This document shows, one piece after another, positions 46,511 through 57,520 of a stretch of 64,000 bases of DNA. The position numbers were made by a program, and so were the translations under genes. The notes under the pieces are model-generated. The model had not been told where the DNA came from and did not search any database. It worked only from the letters and a program-made list of their open reading frames with translations. The stretch covers positions 63,433,741 to 63,497,740 of the forward strand of contig CM041465.1 of the NCBI GenBank assembly GCA_023213395.1. Direction: 5' to 3'. This DNA is from Cycas panzhihuaensis (lineage: Eukaryota; Cycadophyta). Numbering within the stretch: position 1 is the first letter of the stretch; each line of letters opens with the position of its first letter.

Positions 46511-49095
46511 TGGATGCACGTCTACGGGATAATCACTATGCTCGATAGGAGTAATGATAGTCAATGATGACATCAAAGGTGTGGGCGAAAACCTACAAGC
46601 AAAGAAAGTACCACGCTGGGCACCCTGCACACCAGAGAGTGGGTTCGGGACCTACGAATGGCACCCAACTACCTTAAAGTAGCCCTCAATCTGGAAGAGA
46701 TAGTGCATATAGGGGGTAGCCTGGATGGACTCGAGAGGAAGGTCCTCCCACCTTTAGATGGCCAGAAGGGAAGAGGAGGAATCTTAAAAGAGTTTCCCTA
46801 TGATAAAGGGAAACAAGAGTAAATGGAGTAGGTGAAAGCTTACACTGTAAGTGGGTGTCCCTTGGTTATTTGGTCAATGCAAATAGGACTAAGGGAGAGA
46901 GGGAAGCAGTTAGATCGAGTTTTCCTTTAACAACAAAAGGGGCAGAAAGGAAAAAGACCAAGTGATACGTGTACAAGCAAGTGATACCAAATGGAATATA
47001 CCTAAAGGATATGTTTGGATTAGTAAAAAGAGGAAGAAGGAAATAAGGGGGGGTTCCTATAACGCCCTTTTCTTATATGAAACAAACATATGACATACAA
47101 GCATATAAGTGCAAACAAGCAATACCATTTAACCCTTTACTTTCATGTGGTCTAGTTAGCTAGAATATAGATTTTAATAAAAGCAAAAAGGGAAATGGGG
47201 AATAAAGGAATAAATGTATGTACCCAGGGTGGTGTAGCGGTCGACGAGAGACCTCACCCACACGCGATGCACACACTCACGCCTACCAATGGATGTGTGG
47301 CCAAGATCAACGTGAAGGACATGGGCTTCCTTACCTTCCCCTTGTGAAAGAAAGTAGAACGAAAGGAAGTGAACAGAATGAAAGAAAGGAAAAGAGGATG
47401 AAATGTACCCAGATTTGGAGGCCTTTTCCTTTTATGCAGAACCACTCTAACCTGCACATATAAGAACTTATCCCTTCTAAGGAGGGGCTGCGAAGATATA
47501 TATATATATACGCAAGTGTATGTGATTTATATATCAAATTGTTATATCAAGTTAGGAAAGTAATTGCTGCAAATGACTCTAATCTTCCCTCAAGCAAACA
47601 TGAACATCAAGCAAGAAGGACTGAAGGGAAGCCTCAGCATGGCTAAATCCTCCGCTAAATTCTCTAGACAACCTTTTAGCACAATAAGATGAGGGTAAAT
47701 GACAACTTATGATAGCCAAGAAATATAAGGGTAAATGTAACAAAGCATTATAGAGATGCCAAGGTGCGGAGTTGCTATGGGCAACAATCTGATGTACAAA
47801 CTCCTACAGAAGCTTTCAAGAGATACTAAGAAATATTAGGGACATTACGAGGGCCCAATTGGGAGGTGTGCAAGCATGGAATCAACACATCAAGGGGCTA
47901 CAAATGCTGATAATCTAGCACAGGCCTAAGGCTCACTTACTCCTAATTATCCCATGAGAAGCATGGGAGTAAGAGAAGAAAGGTGGGAAGGGGATTGCCC
48001 TTAGAGAGTAGGACTAAGTGGGGGGCTTCCCTTGCCTTACTCTCTTCACCCAACCTTTGTGGATCTTCTCCTATTACTTCCTTAAGGAAAACTAGTGCAG
48101 GAATGATGAAAACCTAGAAATAACAGTCAAACTGAATGGAAACAGTGTTTACTACAGTCAATCATGAAGAAAGCAAGCAAATAAACAAGGAAATGAGTCT
48201 AACATAGAAATAACATACCATAAATCCTGAAAAAAGGGTTTAGAGGACCTATTGGGCTGAATATAGGGTAAGTTTGCCCCTGCAACCAGTGGAGATGAGA
48301 GTTCCTACAAGGTTTTACAGGAGATATCCTAAGAGGCGGCTGAAAGAGACACTTACTGGGGTGAGTTGAAAGAGAACCACACCTAAACTTGCTTGAGAAC
48401 ATCTAAAGAGAAGCTTTCCACCATGGAGAAGGACCGTTGCAGGTGGATCCTGGCCTGAAGTTGCAGCAAATGCAAGCCTGCAGATGCACCTGTGGAAGGA
48501 AAGAGAAAGAGCAGAAGTTGCAGCAGGAAGTAGTTATGTTGAAGAGCCAAAAATCATCCAAGAGAGGTAAAATGATGAGGGTTTTGAGATTCATACCCAT
48601 CCCAGCCCTAAACAAGCAAATAGGGTGCAAATAGGGCTAAGCTAGATGTGAGGACATGTGGAGATTCCACAGGAAGAGCAAGAATTGCCATGGCAGTTTT
48701 TTTAAAATAACTTATAATAATCGCACTGCGGTAAACTTTGTGGTACCATGGTAAACTTTATGGTACCGCTAAGTTTACAATGGTGTGGGACCATAAAGCC
48801 AGAATGGCAATAATCTAGGATCCAGGAACCTTAGAAGGTGATGTCGTAGGCTTGGGAGGGGCTAGCCCTCATGTCCAGGTGGCTAGGACAGTCCATAAGG
48901 ATTGTGGATAAGGCCAAAAGAGGCATCAATGGCTAAAGGTCCCAGAAACAAGGTGATAAGAGCTCAAAATCAAGGCATGAACGGGTCATACAAATCAAAT
49001 GAGGTTTGAGGTAGTGTGGAGGTAGTGTGAAGGGTCATAAAGTGCCATGAGGGATGCCTACCTTGTAGAAAGGTAGGTCCCGTTGGGTTGTCACA
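46511..49095 (-). repeat. 3' LTR of element D (LTR4)
   Basis: On the + strand it begins TGGATGC and ends TGTCACA, the reverse complement of a TG...CA LTR of 2585 bp. It matches LTR3 best. The U3 cluster at 48721-48788 has repeated AAAGTTTACC and GGTACC units. It also holds a short AT-repeat at 47496-47509. Confidence 0.8.
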
Positions 49096-49764
49096 GGCTC
49101 ACAATATGACAAGCAGCATGAACAGGCAACAAATTTCTATTCAACAAATGCAAAGTGATCATACAAATGAAGCAATCAGTCATGCAAGAAGGCAACACTT
49201 CTATCAACCTTTCCAATGAAATAGTAAAGGTGAAAAGGAAGAAGTATACCTGAGCTTACCTGAGTCGACCTGTCTGTATCCATTCTCGATAGCTAGGAAA
49301 CACTGCCCCCTTGGTAGTAGAGCCTCACTACTTGGAAGTATGGTGCGATGACAAATGCTAGCAACAAAACTGTCAGTAGCACATATATATGTATATATAT
49401 AAATCATGATCATAGCAAGGGTCAAGGCTACCGGCAAGTGTCATGGCAGAATGCATGGATATGAAAATAGGGGTGGAGATAACATTGGGGCTACCTATAT
49501 GCCACCCGAGAATCAACTGGAAGCTAAGAAGGACGAGGGAATTGACTGGAAGCTAAGAAGGATGAGAGGGCTACCCCCATTGTAAAAGTACGAAGAGGAG
49601 TGCATGATAATATCAAGTAAAAAGGTAAATGAGTAAACTTGGTAGTCATTATAGTTTAACCTCATTAGTGGGTAGCTTTTGGAGGTGCAAACATATTGCA
49701 AAGTGATCCATATGACAACCCAAGATTTGGGTGGTGGAGTGACCGGACAAGTCTTAGGGGCAGT
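49096..49764 (-). other. 3' untranslated region of element D
   Basis: Homologous to 19631-20233. It includes the conserved AATGGGGG (reverse strand, near 49580) and an AT-repeat near 49384-49400. Confidence 0.4.
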
Positions 49765-50161
49765 CAACAAGAAGGGGAAGGCGGCGCTGAAGGATAAGAC
49801 AAACAAGGTTGTCTGCCTCAGCATTGAGGGCCCGAGGAATATGTCAAATGTTGACAGACTGGAAATTAGCCAGCAAGGATCTGGTAATTAAAGTGAGGTC
49901 TCTCAAGTGAGGGCATCGCACCTGGTAAACCTAGGTGAGATGGGACACCACTACCTGGGAGTCGCAGAGAAGAACAATAAATCCATGATGGAAACAGAGT
50001 ACATCAGTGAGGACCTCAATAACAGCCATATATTTGGCTTCATTATTGGTGGCCTCAAGGAGGAAGATTCTAGAATGCAGAAAATCATGTCTGGAAGGGC
50101 TATGAAGAATCCATGCAGTGGCAGAAGGTCCAAGATTACCACGGCTTCCACCATCGGTAAA
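49765..50161 (-). pseudogene. aRNH of element D
   Basis: The best preserved second RNase H in the window. The frame is open from 50161 (FTDGGSRGNLGPSATAWIL) through EATNNEAKYMAVIEVL and LLCDSQVVVSHL to 49931. It then continues with stops to ALNAEADNLVCL near 49800. All four acidic positions (Asp, Glu, Asp, Asp) are seen. It lies 3' of integrase, beyond the antisense gene, as in elements 1 and 2. Confidence 0.85.
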
Positions 50162-50714
50162 GATGAAGAGAGACATAGATGATGAAAGGAAATGTCTCAG
50201 TAGAGAAAATATGCGATAATATAAGAGTTGAAGCAAAAAGAGGCTCATATGGTAAGCAATAAATGGTTGTGAAGGGTAGGAGGACCTAGCAATAAGGCTA
50301 CCTAAGGACAAGAGCAGGCTACCCGACTAATGGCTGAGAGCAGGTGATGAAAGGGAACCCTAGGATGCCAAAGGTTACTTTAGAAAGCAAAGAATGACTC
50401 CAGATGGGGGGAACATTCCCTTTGGAGACCCTAGGGGTAGGAACAGATTGCAGAAATGAGTCTAGGATGGCGAAATGAGCCAAATGAGTATAAACTCAGG
50501 CATGCACGGGAGTGGCACACAAAATGAGGTAGAAGGGCCCTACGAAAATGCATCGACAATGTGCCATTAATTCATCTATAAGAAAGAGCGAAACGAAGGC
50601 TATGGGAGCACAATGTTAGATAGGGTTAGAAGGCAAAGGTGATCGAGGGTAAGGAATGATCCAAAGGGCTATCACAAGAGTGAAAATAAAGACAGTGCCC
50701 ATTGGAGCCCCCGC

Positions 50715-50724
50715 CTATATAAGG
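50715..50724 (+). promoter_or_regulatory. TATA box of the antisense gene, element D
   Basis: CTATATAAGG, about 165 bp before the ATG at 50883. It matches the box at 12648-12658 (- strand) of element 1 in sequence and spacing. Confidence 0.6.
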
Positions 50725-50882
50725 AAAATCGATGAAAATGGGATTCATTTTCACGGGCTCTCAAATGAATCCAGAGTTATTTCCTTACGCAGTAGAGCAC
50801 CACCCGACTTCGAAGGCATATAGAGGAAGATCAGACCGTCGGATCAGAGCTAGAGGACAGCCGTTTAGATTGCAGAGATGAG

Positions 50883-53325
50883 ATGGCGAGCGCTCGGCCA
50901 GATCCAGTGAGTGGATCTCTAAAACCATAACCCATATGGCACTTTAAAATTTACTGCCTTTTGTGTTTTTTATGTAGGTTTACAGGCTCCATATGGGTAA
51001 AAAATGACCTCTCGGAGTCCAAATTGGACCCAGAGAGGGGTGGGACCAGGGCATTAGGCAGCCCTTGTCCCAGTGGGCCCAACTGTGGCCCACAGGAAGA
51101 AAAATTTTATTTTTTTTGGCAGAACTCCCCTCCCTTTTGGGGAGGTACCGTTCGTACCATGACAAAGATCGCGGTGCCACGATCTTTGCCACAGGGCCCC
51201 GATCGCCATAGGACCCAGGCTAAACTCCACGGTACCGCAAAGTTTAGTGCGTGCGAAGGCAGAACTACAAAAAAAGAGAGTGGGGGGCCGGGGGACCCCA
51301 AATCTCAACCAAGTGAGGCCGAGAGGTAGTTTAGGGGATGAGGAATGAGTATAGGTCAAGTTCTAACTTGTTTTATAGCATTTTACAGGTCGTGACCACG
51401 GTGGAGAACTGTGAGGACATCAGAATGACGATGCTCAACTTTATTGAGATGATGATGAGAGAGGATAAGGAGATCTTGAGGACATGTAGCCTACTGAAGC
51501 TCACAAGGATACCTCAGTACACATCAGATCAACGTTTATTGGTTCATATAGTGTCACACTAGGACAGGAGGAGACATGTCTTTCTTTCACCTACCCCAGG
51601 TGGGAGATGTATTGGTGATGCCTTGGGATATCAGGAGGATACTAGGAGTACCAGCAACTGGGAGGCTGGTGACACTAAGAGCGTTGCCTAATAATGAGGC
51701 AGCACACAGGGAGGCGGCTATGTTTTTTACAGGCTTGGACATGTGGGAGAGGCGAGGGATTCCTCTTCAAACCATGGTTATGTCAGGAGTTCCTTGGGTG
51801 AGGAAGTTGATTACATTATACATTCTGTTCTGGATATCCCAGAAACAAAATTATAAAGATATACCAGGAGGGTGGATAGACACAGTATGCCAGTATGAAG
51901 TAAGAGAGAGGATGGACTAGGCTACCCTCATAGCGGTGAACCTCGTCGCGCCGTTGGATGCCATTTGAGTAGCGGGCAGGGGCAAACTATCATATAGTAC
52001 GTTATTACATTGCTGGTTCTTTGACCACTTTAGAGTGGTGGTGCTGACAGGGGGACCACACCTTATCTTAAAGTGGGCCCTGATGGTACACAGGTGGAAA
52101 ACCAGGTTAAGAGGGACTAAGGACCAGGCACATGTCTGTTGCTTGGTGAAGGCCACATCACTAGACCTCCTCACCATGATAGATTATATAGCAGATCTTT
52201 ACAGAGTAGTGAGGTGGGATAGTAACGACGAGGCAGGTAGGGCAGGAGTGCCCTTAGGAGATGACGAGGGTAGCGATGGAGGTGATGGGCCTAGCCCATC
52301 ACAACCTGGAGGAGAGGTAGGTTTATCGGGAACTACAGGTAGAGGAGCAGGTCCATCAGGGGTTGTGGGTAGGGAGGTAAGCCCATCAGGAGCTGCGGAG
52401 GAGAGCAGGGACCCAGTGACATAGGCCCGCAGGCTGTGGATCGTCAGGAGGTCTAGAGAGGCAGCTGCATCATCTGCAAAGAGGAGGGACGCCCCGGTAG
52501 CTAAGGCAGTGGTAGAGGAGGTACCTGAGGAGGAGGAGGTACCTACAGCTGGCAAAGTACCCGAGGCAGAGGCAGTCACCCGAGTCAAGAAGCTGGCAGC
52601 TACACTAGGTGAGACATGACCTTCTCCTATCATCTTTTGATTGCTAGATATACATATATAGTTTGGTTTTTGGTTTGATATGTGTATAGATATATATTGA
52701 TACATGATATGCTAGATTTGCAGGTATGGTAGACATCTAGAGGCTGGTAGAGGCGGTGGTCTGAGAGGTATTCCCTCGGGCATACACGGAGGGGCAACCT
52801 CCCATCTAGGTAGGTGATGAGCCTAGATCAGCAAGCGGCCACACGGTAGCATTTGCCCCATTGATATGGGTGAGAGACATGGGTTGCAGAGTCCCAGGAG
52901 CATGAGGTATATGCGGGAGGACAGCAGGCAGATTTGGATACCACCTAAGCTAAGAGGATGCTCTACAGAGTCAGGTACAGGTGCTAGAGGCTCAAGGAGG
53001 AGCCGGAGGGGATATGGGGAGCCATATCTGGCTAGCAATGATGGAGGATCCCTTGTGGGGGATGGACGAGAGGCTTCACCTCATAGAGACAGAGCTAGAT
53101 CATATCCAGGCTCGATACGATCGACTAATAGAGGACATAGCATCGAGATCAACATGAAGCAAGACACAAACCCACATGATGGCGATGACCCTGAGGAGGC
53201 CACGGGACGAGGGTAGCGAGGCGGGAAGCTTGCAGAGACTAAGGAGGAGTCTTGGAGGGATGTGGTCCCCAGGAGAGGGATCACATCGACCAGGAGATGA
53301 TGCCCTAAAGGTACGACTGCAATAG
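50883..53325 (+). pseudogene. Antisense spliced gene of element D, PMD-like
   Basis: Exon 1 is 50883-50906 (8 codons) with donor GTGAGT. Intron 1 is 50907-51388, ending TTTTACAG. Exon 2 starts at 51389 in frame (Val-Val). TAG at 51560-51562 replaces a Trp codon of element 2, and a +1 shift near 51580 leads to FHLPQVGDVLVMPWDIRRIL (51585-51644). The frame runs on to 51920 and, after breaks, through a Gly/Ser/Pro-rich acidic stretch (52200-52600). Intron 2 is 52609-52723 (GT..AG, 115 bp). Exon 3 has a coiled coil (LHLIETELDHIQARYDRLIE) and a basic, then Gly-rich tail to TAG 53323-53325. The upstream ATG at 50878 is out of frame, so 50883 was chosen. The function is unknown; PMD proteins act in the nucleus. 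Confidence 0.65.
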
Positions 53326-54021
53326 AGTAGTGTATCTAGTTTTTTATTTTAGACAGGGGAAAGCACAGACCTCCAGGGAGTTACCATATGTAGTCATATA
53401 ATTGTACCCTCCCTACAAGGACATTGACTTCCCAAGGATGATGTACCATACCATTTGTATGATATGACACATGATTTGTAATATATATAGATAGGGTGAT
53501 TGGTACCCCATTTGGCATATGATGATGTATATATCGATATGTGATGGATTGTATGTATGTTTATGTATGTGTATGAGGATGCACAGATGCACGAGGATAT
53601 ATATATGATTACACTTTGAGCTAATTATTATATGAGTGTTATGTTATGCGTATTTCCTTTCATGCGGGACCATGTTCCTAACATGAGCACACACGATCAC
53701 CATGAGTAGAGGCGATAGACATATATGGGGCTAGGAAATAAGGCAACACGCATGTCCACATAGGAGCATAGTGGGATATGCAAAGGAAATACCAAGAGGA
53801 TGAGAGCGATGGCACTCCCAAAATGTCATCCTAACCAGGGGATGCCCAAATAGGAGGACAAGGTCCCAAGGTGAATGGAAACAAGGGTTCCGCGGGAGGA
53901 ACCAAAAATAAACGAGAAGGCCATCCTAAGCCGTCATTCCACCCATGGCTAGGAGGAATGGGAACAAGCTTAAGATGGTAGTTTAGGCTTATTTCAGAGC
54001 GTGGATAAGGTGATGATGAAG
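53326..54021. other. Spacer between antisense gene and integrase, element D
   Basis: Reverse-complement equivalent of 9300-10074, including the AATCACCCT landmark near 53495. No coding signal. Confidence 0.4.
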
Positions 54022-54980
54022 TCATGTGTAGAAGTTCTTAAGGAATTTCCTATTAACAACTTTCTCAAAATCAAGGCCCTCTAAGGTGGCGATCCTATAG
54101 GCACCGTTATTGAGGCTCTCGAGAACGACAAAGGGGCCAATCCATTTGGGTCCAAATTTAATCAAGTAGTCATGGAGATATTCCAATTTGAGGACGTGGT
54201 CCCTGGGATACAAAAGACGAGAATGAAGGTGTTTGTCATAGGTCCTTTGTGAGCAGGCTTTAGATGTGAGGTTAGCCTGATAGGCAGCTAAACATCTCTC
54301 ATCCAAGGCCTCGAGGTCTAAGAGGTGAGCCTAACGGATCGATCTTCATCGATGAGACCTCGAAGGGAAACACATAAAGAGGGAATCTCCACTTCTAAAG
54401 GGAGTACCACCAAAGTTCTCACAAAGTTTGTCCATCTCCTTATAATAAAAAAAGATTCAGTTGTCTGTGATCAAGACGTCGAGAATCCCGAAATGGCAAA
54501 TGATGTGCTAGTAGATAAAAGTAGCTATCGTCTTACCAAGAGTAGTAATAAGAGGGATGGCTTTCACCCATTTAGTAAAGTACTCCATAGCAGTCAAGAT
54601 AAACCTTTGATATGATGAAGAAGGTGGGGATATAGCCTTGATGACGTCTAGACCCCACTGAGCGAAAGGCCATGGAGATATGATAGGATGTAGGGCCTCA
54701 GAAGGCACATAGGAGATGTTAGTATGTTCCTAACATTGCTGACACCTTAAGGCAAAGGCATGGGTATCCTTAAAGAGGGACGGCTAATAGTAGCCCATAC
54801 AGAGGATCTTCTAGGCTATGGATTGGCCCCCAAAGTGGCCCTCGTAAAGTCCATGGTGGCATTGATGGAGTATTTGGTCCACTTCACCGGGAGTGATGCA
54901 GCAGAGGAAGATCCCATCGAAAGACCTCTTATACAATACTTCGTCCATGAGGAAGTATTGCCTAGCAGAGGTCTGGATAC
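54022..54980 (-). pseudogene. Integrase of element D with internal deletion
   Basis: On the - strand: His/Cys zinc region (54975-54780), QWGLDVIKAI (first Asp, about 54646), the second Asp near 54470, then a junction near 54408. There the sequence jumps from the KEMD-x-LC region to the segment corresponding to LPLEVEIPSL. About 225 bp is missing compared with element 1, including the catalytic Glu. The C-terminal part is open at 54306-54022, ending KFLKNFYT and a stop. Confidence 0.8.
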
Positions 54981-55099
54981 GAGATATAACTTTATTACTA
55001 GCTTTAGGGTGGTACTACTACTGTGTGAGGTACCGTACGATGTCACTATACCACTTATTATCAATGAGTGGATGGGAAGGAATGCCCTAAATGGTCAAA

Positions 55100-55560
55100 A
55101 TAGACTCATCAAGAAGAGAATCATCAACAGGGGAATCGAGCAAGTTTGGGATATGGGCATCTATGAGCTACTCAGCCACTACCATCCCCTTCTTCAATTT
55201 CCTGTTAATAATATGAAGGTTGAACTCTTGAAGCAGGATAATCCAATGGCCAGCCCTACCCGTCAAGTCTGAATGAGTAAGTAGATATCGTTAGGGATCA
55301 GACTGGATGATCATCTTAGTAGTATTACTGAGCAAGTAGTGTCTAAACTTTTTGGTTGCATGAACTAAGGAGAGACATTCCTTCTCGGTCGGGGAGTAGT
55401 TGAGTTCAACAGCCATAAGGGTGTGATTAATAAAGTAAATGGCTCTCTCGACTCCTGAATCATCCTCCTGAGCCAACATAGCACCCAAAGACTCATCAGT
55501 CGCTGAGGTATAGATAATGAAAGGCCTATCAAAGTAAGGGGGCGCCAATATTAGAGCGGA
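55100..55560 (-). pseudogene. gRNH of element D
   Basis: Open at 55548-55291 with YTSATDESLGAMLAQEDDSG, again Ser at the first catalytic Asp position. LNYSPTEKECLSLVHATKKF and QSDP follow, then a C-terminal part with stops. It is the cleanest gRNH of the Tat copies and confirms that the change is not a private mutation. Confidence 0.75.
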
Positions 55561-55978
55561 AGTAAGGGCTTCTTTAAGTCCTTCGAAGGCTTGTTGGGTC
55601 TTATCAGACTAAACAAACGGGACTCCCTTCTTCAATAGGTTGGTCAAGGGTTTGGCACTCACGGTGAAGTCTACTAAGAAGTGCCTAAGGAAACCAAGCC
55701 TACCTAGAAACAACTTGATCTGTCATCAGCTTCTAGGAGGTGGCATATTAAGGATTGCCTTGAATTTGTCAGGGTCAATCTAAATTCCTTATTTTGACAT
55801 AAGAAATCTAAGGAGTTTGCTAGAAGTAATGATAAACACGAATTTGAGTGGGTTTAGGCTTGCGTGGTACTTGCATCACCACATGAAGATAGCTTGCAAG
55901 TCTGAGGGATAATGGGCTCTGACACGTAAGAGGCCCACCATGTCATCTATGAAGACCTCCAACGTGTCTTTGGGTGAC
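55561..55978 (-). pseudogene. Reverse transcriptase of element D, part after the chromovirus
   Basis: Resumes with LEVFIDDMVGLLRVRAH (active site near 55938-55950, both Asp present) and continues through the connection region to the gRNH start. It joins the part at 62741-63190 across the inserted chromovirus. Confidence 0.8.
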
Positions 55979-56198
55979 TAATAGCCAAATACGTGAGAGT
56001 ATTGAGAACTGGTGAAATCAATAAAACCATATATATTTGATTGAAAAAAATGTTTTATGATGATATTACATTTGGGTCCTGATTTTATATACATATCAGA
56101 CCCTCTTTCATGGAAGGATGTGCTCATTTAATAGCACACCTTTGAATTAATTAATCCTGTGTTTTTTTTTTTTTTTTTTTTTAAAGAAGTTTATAACA
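55979..56198 (-). repeat. 3' LTR of the chromovirus (truncated end)
   Basis: About 220 bp, matching 62516-62740. The last roughly 30 bp of the LTR (present in the 5' copy at 62489-62517, ending TAACA) is missing at 55979. It contains a run of T (56162-56182). Confidence 0.85.
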
Positions 56199-56212
56199 AT
56201 TCCTCCCTCTTA
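56199..56212 (-). other. Polypurine tract of the chromovirus
   Basis: The - strand reads AAGAGGGAGGAAT directly before the TGTTATAAAC start of the LTR. This is the expected place for the plus-strand primer. Confidence 0.8.
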
Positions 56213-57520
56213 AGATGTTTCGCCCATGAAACCTTCTCTTGTCAACTCAGGATGAAGTTTGATAAAATCGGAAGATTCCCATGAAGCATCTTCAATAGGC
56301 AGTTGTTTCCACTTAATCAAATATTCTCGAATAGTCTTGGACCACAATCTACATTCCCGAACTTCAAGGATGGCTTCTGGTAATAGAATTAATTTGCCTT
56401 CTTCATCTAGGAGGGGTAGTTCTGTCTGCACCTGTACATAATTTCTAATTTTTCTTTTGAGACAAGAGACATAAAATACATTGTGTAGCTTTGAAGTTGG
56501 AAGTTCCAAGGCATAAGCCACTTCACCAATTCTTTGTTTAATCTGGAAAGGTCCATAAAATCGAGGACTTAATTTCTGTTTTTGAGAAGTTTTCAACGAT
56601 GCTTGCTTGTATGGTTGTAATCTTACATAGACCTAATCTCTGATTTCAAATATTCTTTCTGTACGATTTTTATCAGCTTGTTGTTTCATACGGTTTCTGG
56701 CTTCTTCTAAACGTCATTTTAATATTTGAAGGATATTTTATGATTCCTAGAGATAGTCATTAACCGCTGGAACCTTATTATCCAATTTTAGCCAATCTTT
56801 TAATTGAGTTGGCTGATAGCCATATAATGCTTGATATGGGGTCATTTTAATGGACGAGTGGTACAAAGAGTTATACCGTGCTTCAGCTAGATGTAACCAT
56901 TTGACCCATAAATGCTGCTTATTTATGACATAATTTTGTAAATAATTCTCTAAACCTTTATTAACTGCTTCTGTTTGTCCATCTGTTTGCGGATGATAAC
57001 TGGTACTCATATTTAATCTTGTACCTACTTGCCGAAATATTTCTTGCCAGAAATGGCTTAAAAATTTTGGATCTCTGTCGCTAATAATGGTTTGTAGAAA
57101 CCCATGTAACTTATAAATTTCTTTGATAAATACTTTAGCTAACTAATGAGCTTTGTAGTTAGATTGAATAGGTATAAAATGAGAAAACTTTGTTAAACGA
57201 TCCACCACCACATAGATAGCATATTTCCCTTCTGATTTTGATAACCCTGTGATAAAATCCATGCTAATACTTTCCCATTTTTTTTGTGGAATCGAAAGAG
57301 GCTGGAGTAACCCAGGAGTAGCAACACATTTGTATTTATTGACTTGACATACAACACATTTAGCTACAAATTTCATTATATCTTTCTTCATTCCTTTCCA
57401 GAAAAATGACTGTTTGACTCGCAAATATGTTTTATAAAATCCTTCATGACCAGCGGCAGGTACTACATGTGCTTCATTCAATATTTTGTTATGGAAAGCT
57501 GAATTTGGTCCTAAGAATAT
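56210..57520 (-). pseudogene. Chromovirus integrase with C-terminal chromodomain
   Basis: Three open pieces in one domain order. 57481-57143 has the zinc domain (HVVPAAGHEGFYKT...CVVC) and first Asp (SMDFITGLSKSEGKYA). 57142-57011, closed by stops, has the second Asp in SDRDPKF. 57010-56747 has the Glu in TDGQTEAVNKGLENYL. 56596-56210 has the C-terminal GPFQI fold and then a chromodomain (about 56375-56240) with EYLIKWKQLPIEDASWE. Chromodomains can direct integration to marked chromatin. The catalytic residues are present, but stops interrupt the frame. Confidence 0.9.

Noticed and set aside
49679-50182. + strand frames 49679-49891 and 49907-50182 as genes.
   Set aside because: They are mirror images of the - strand aRNH, which has the family motifs.
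54760-55272. + strand frame of 170 codons over element D.
   Set aside because: It is the complement of the integrase zinc domain and gRNH end, with no family motif of its own.
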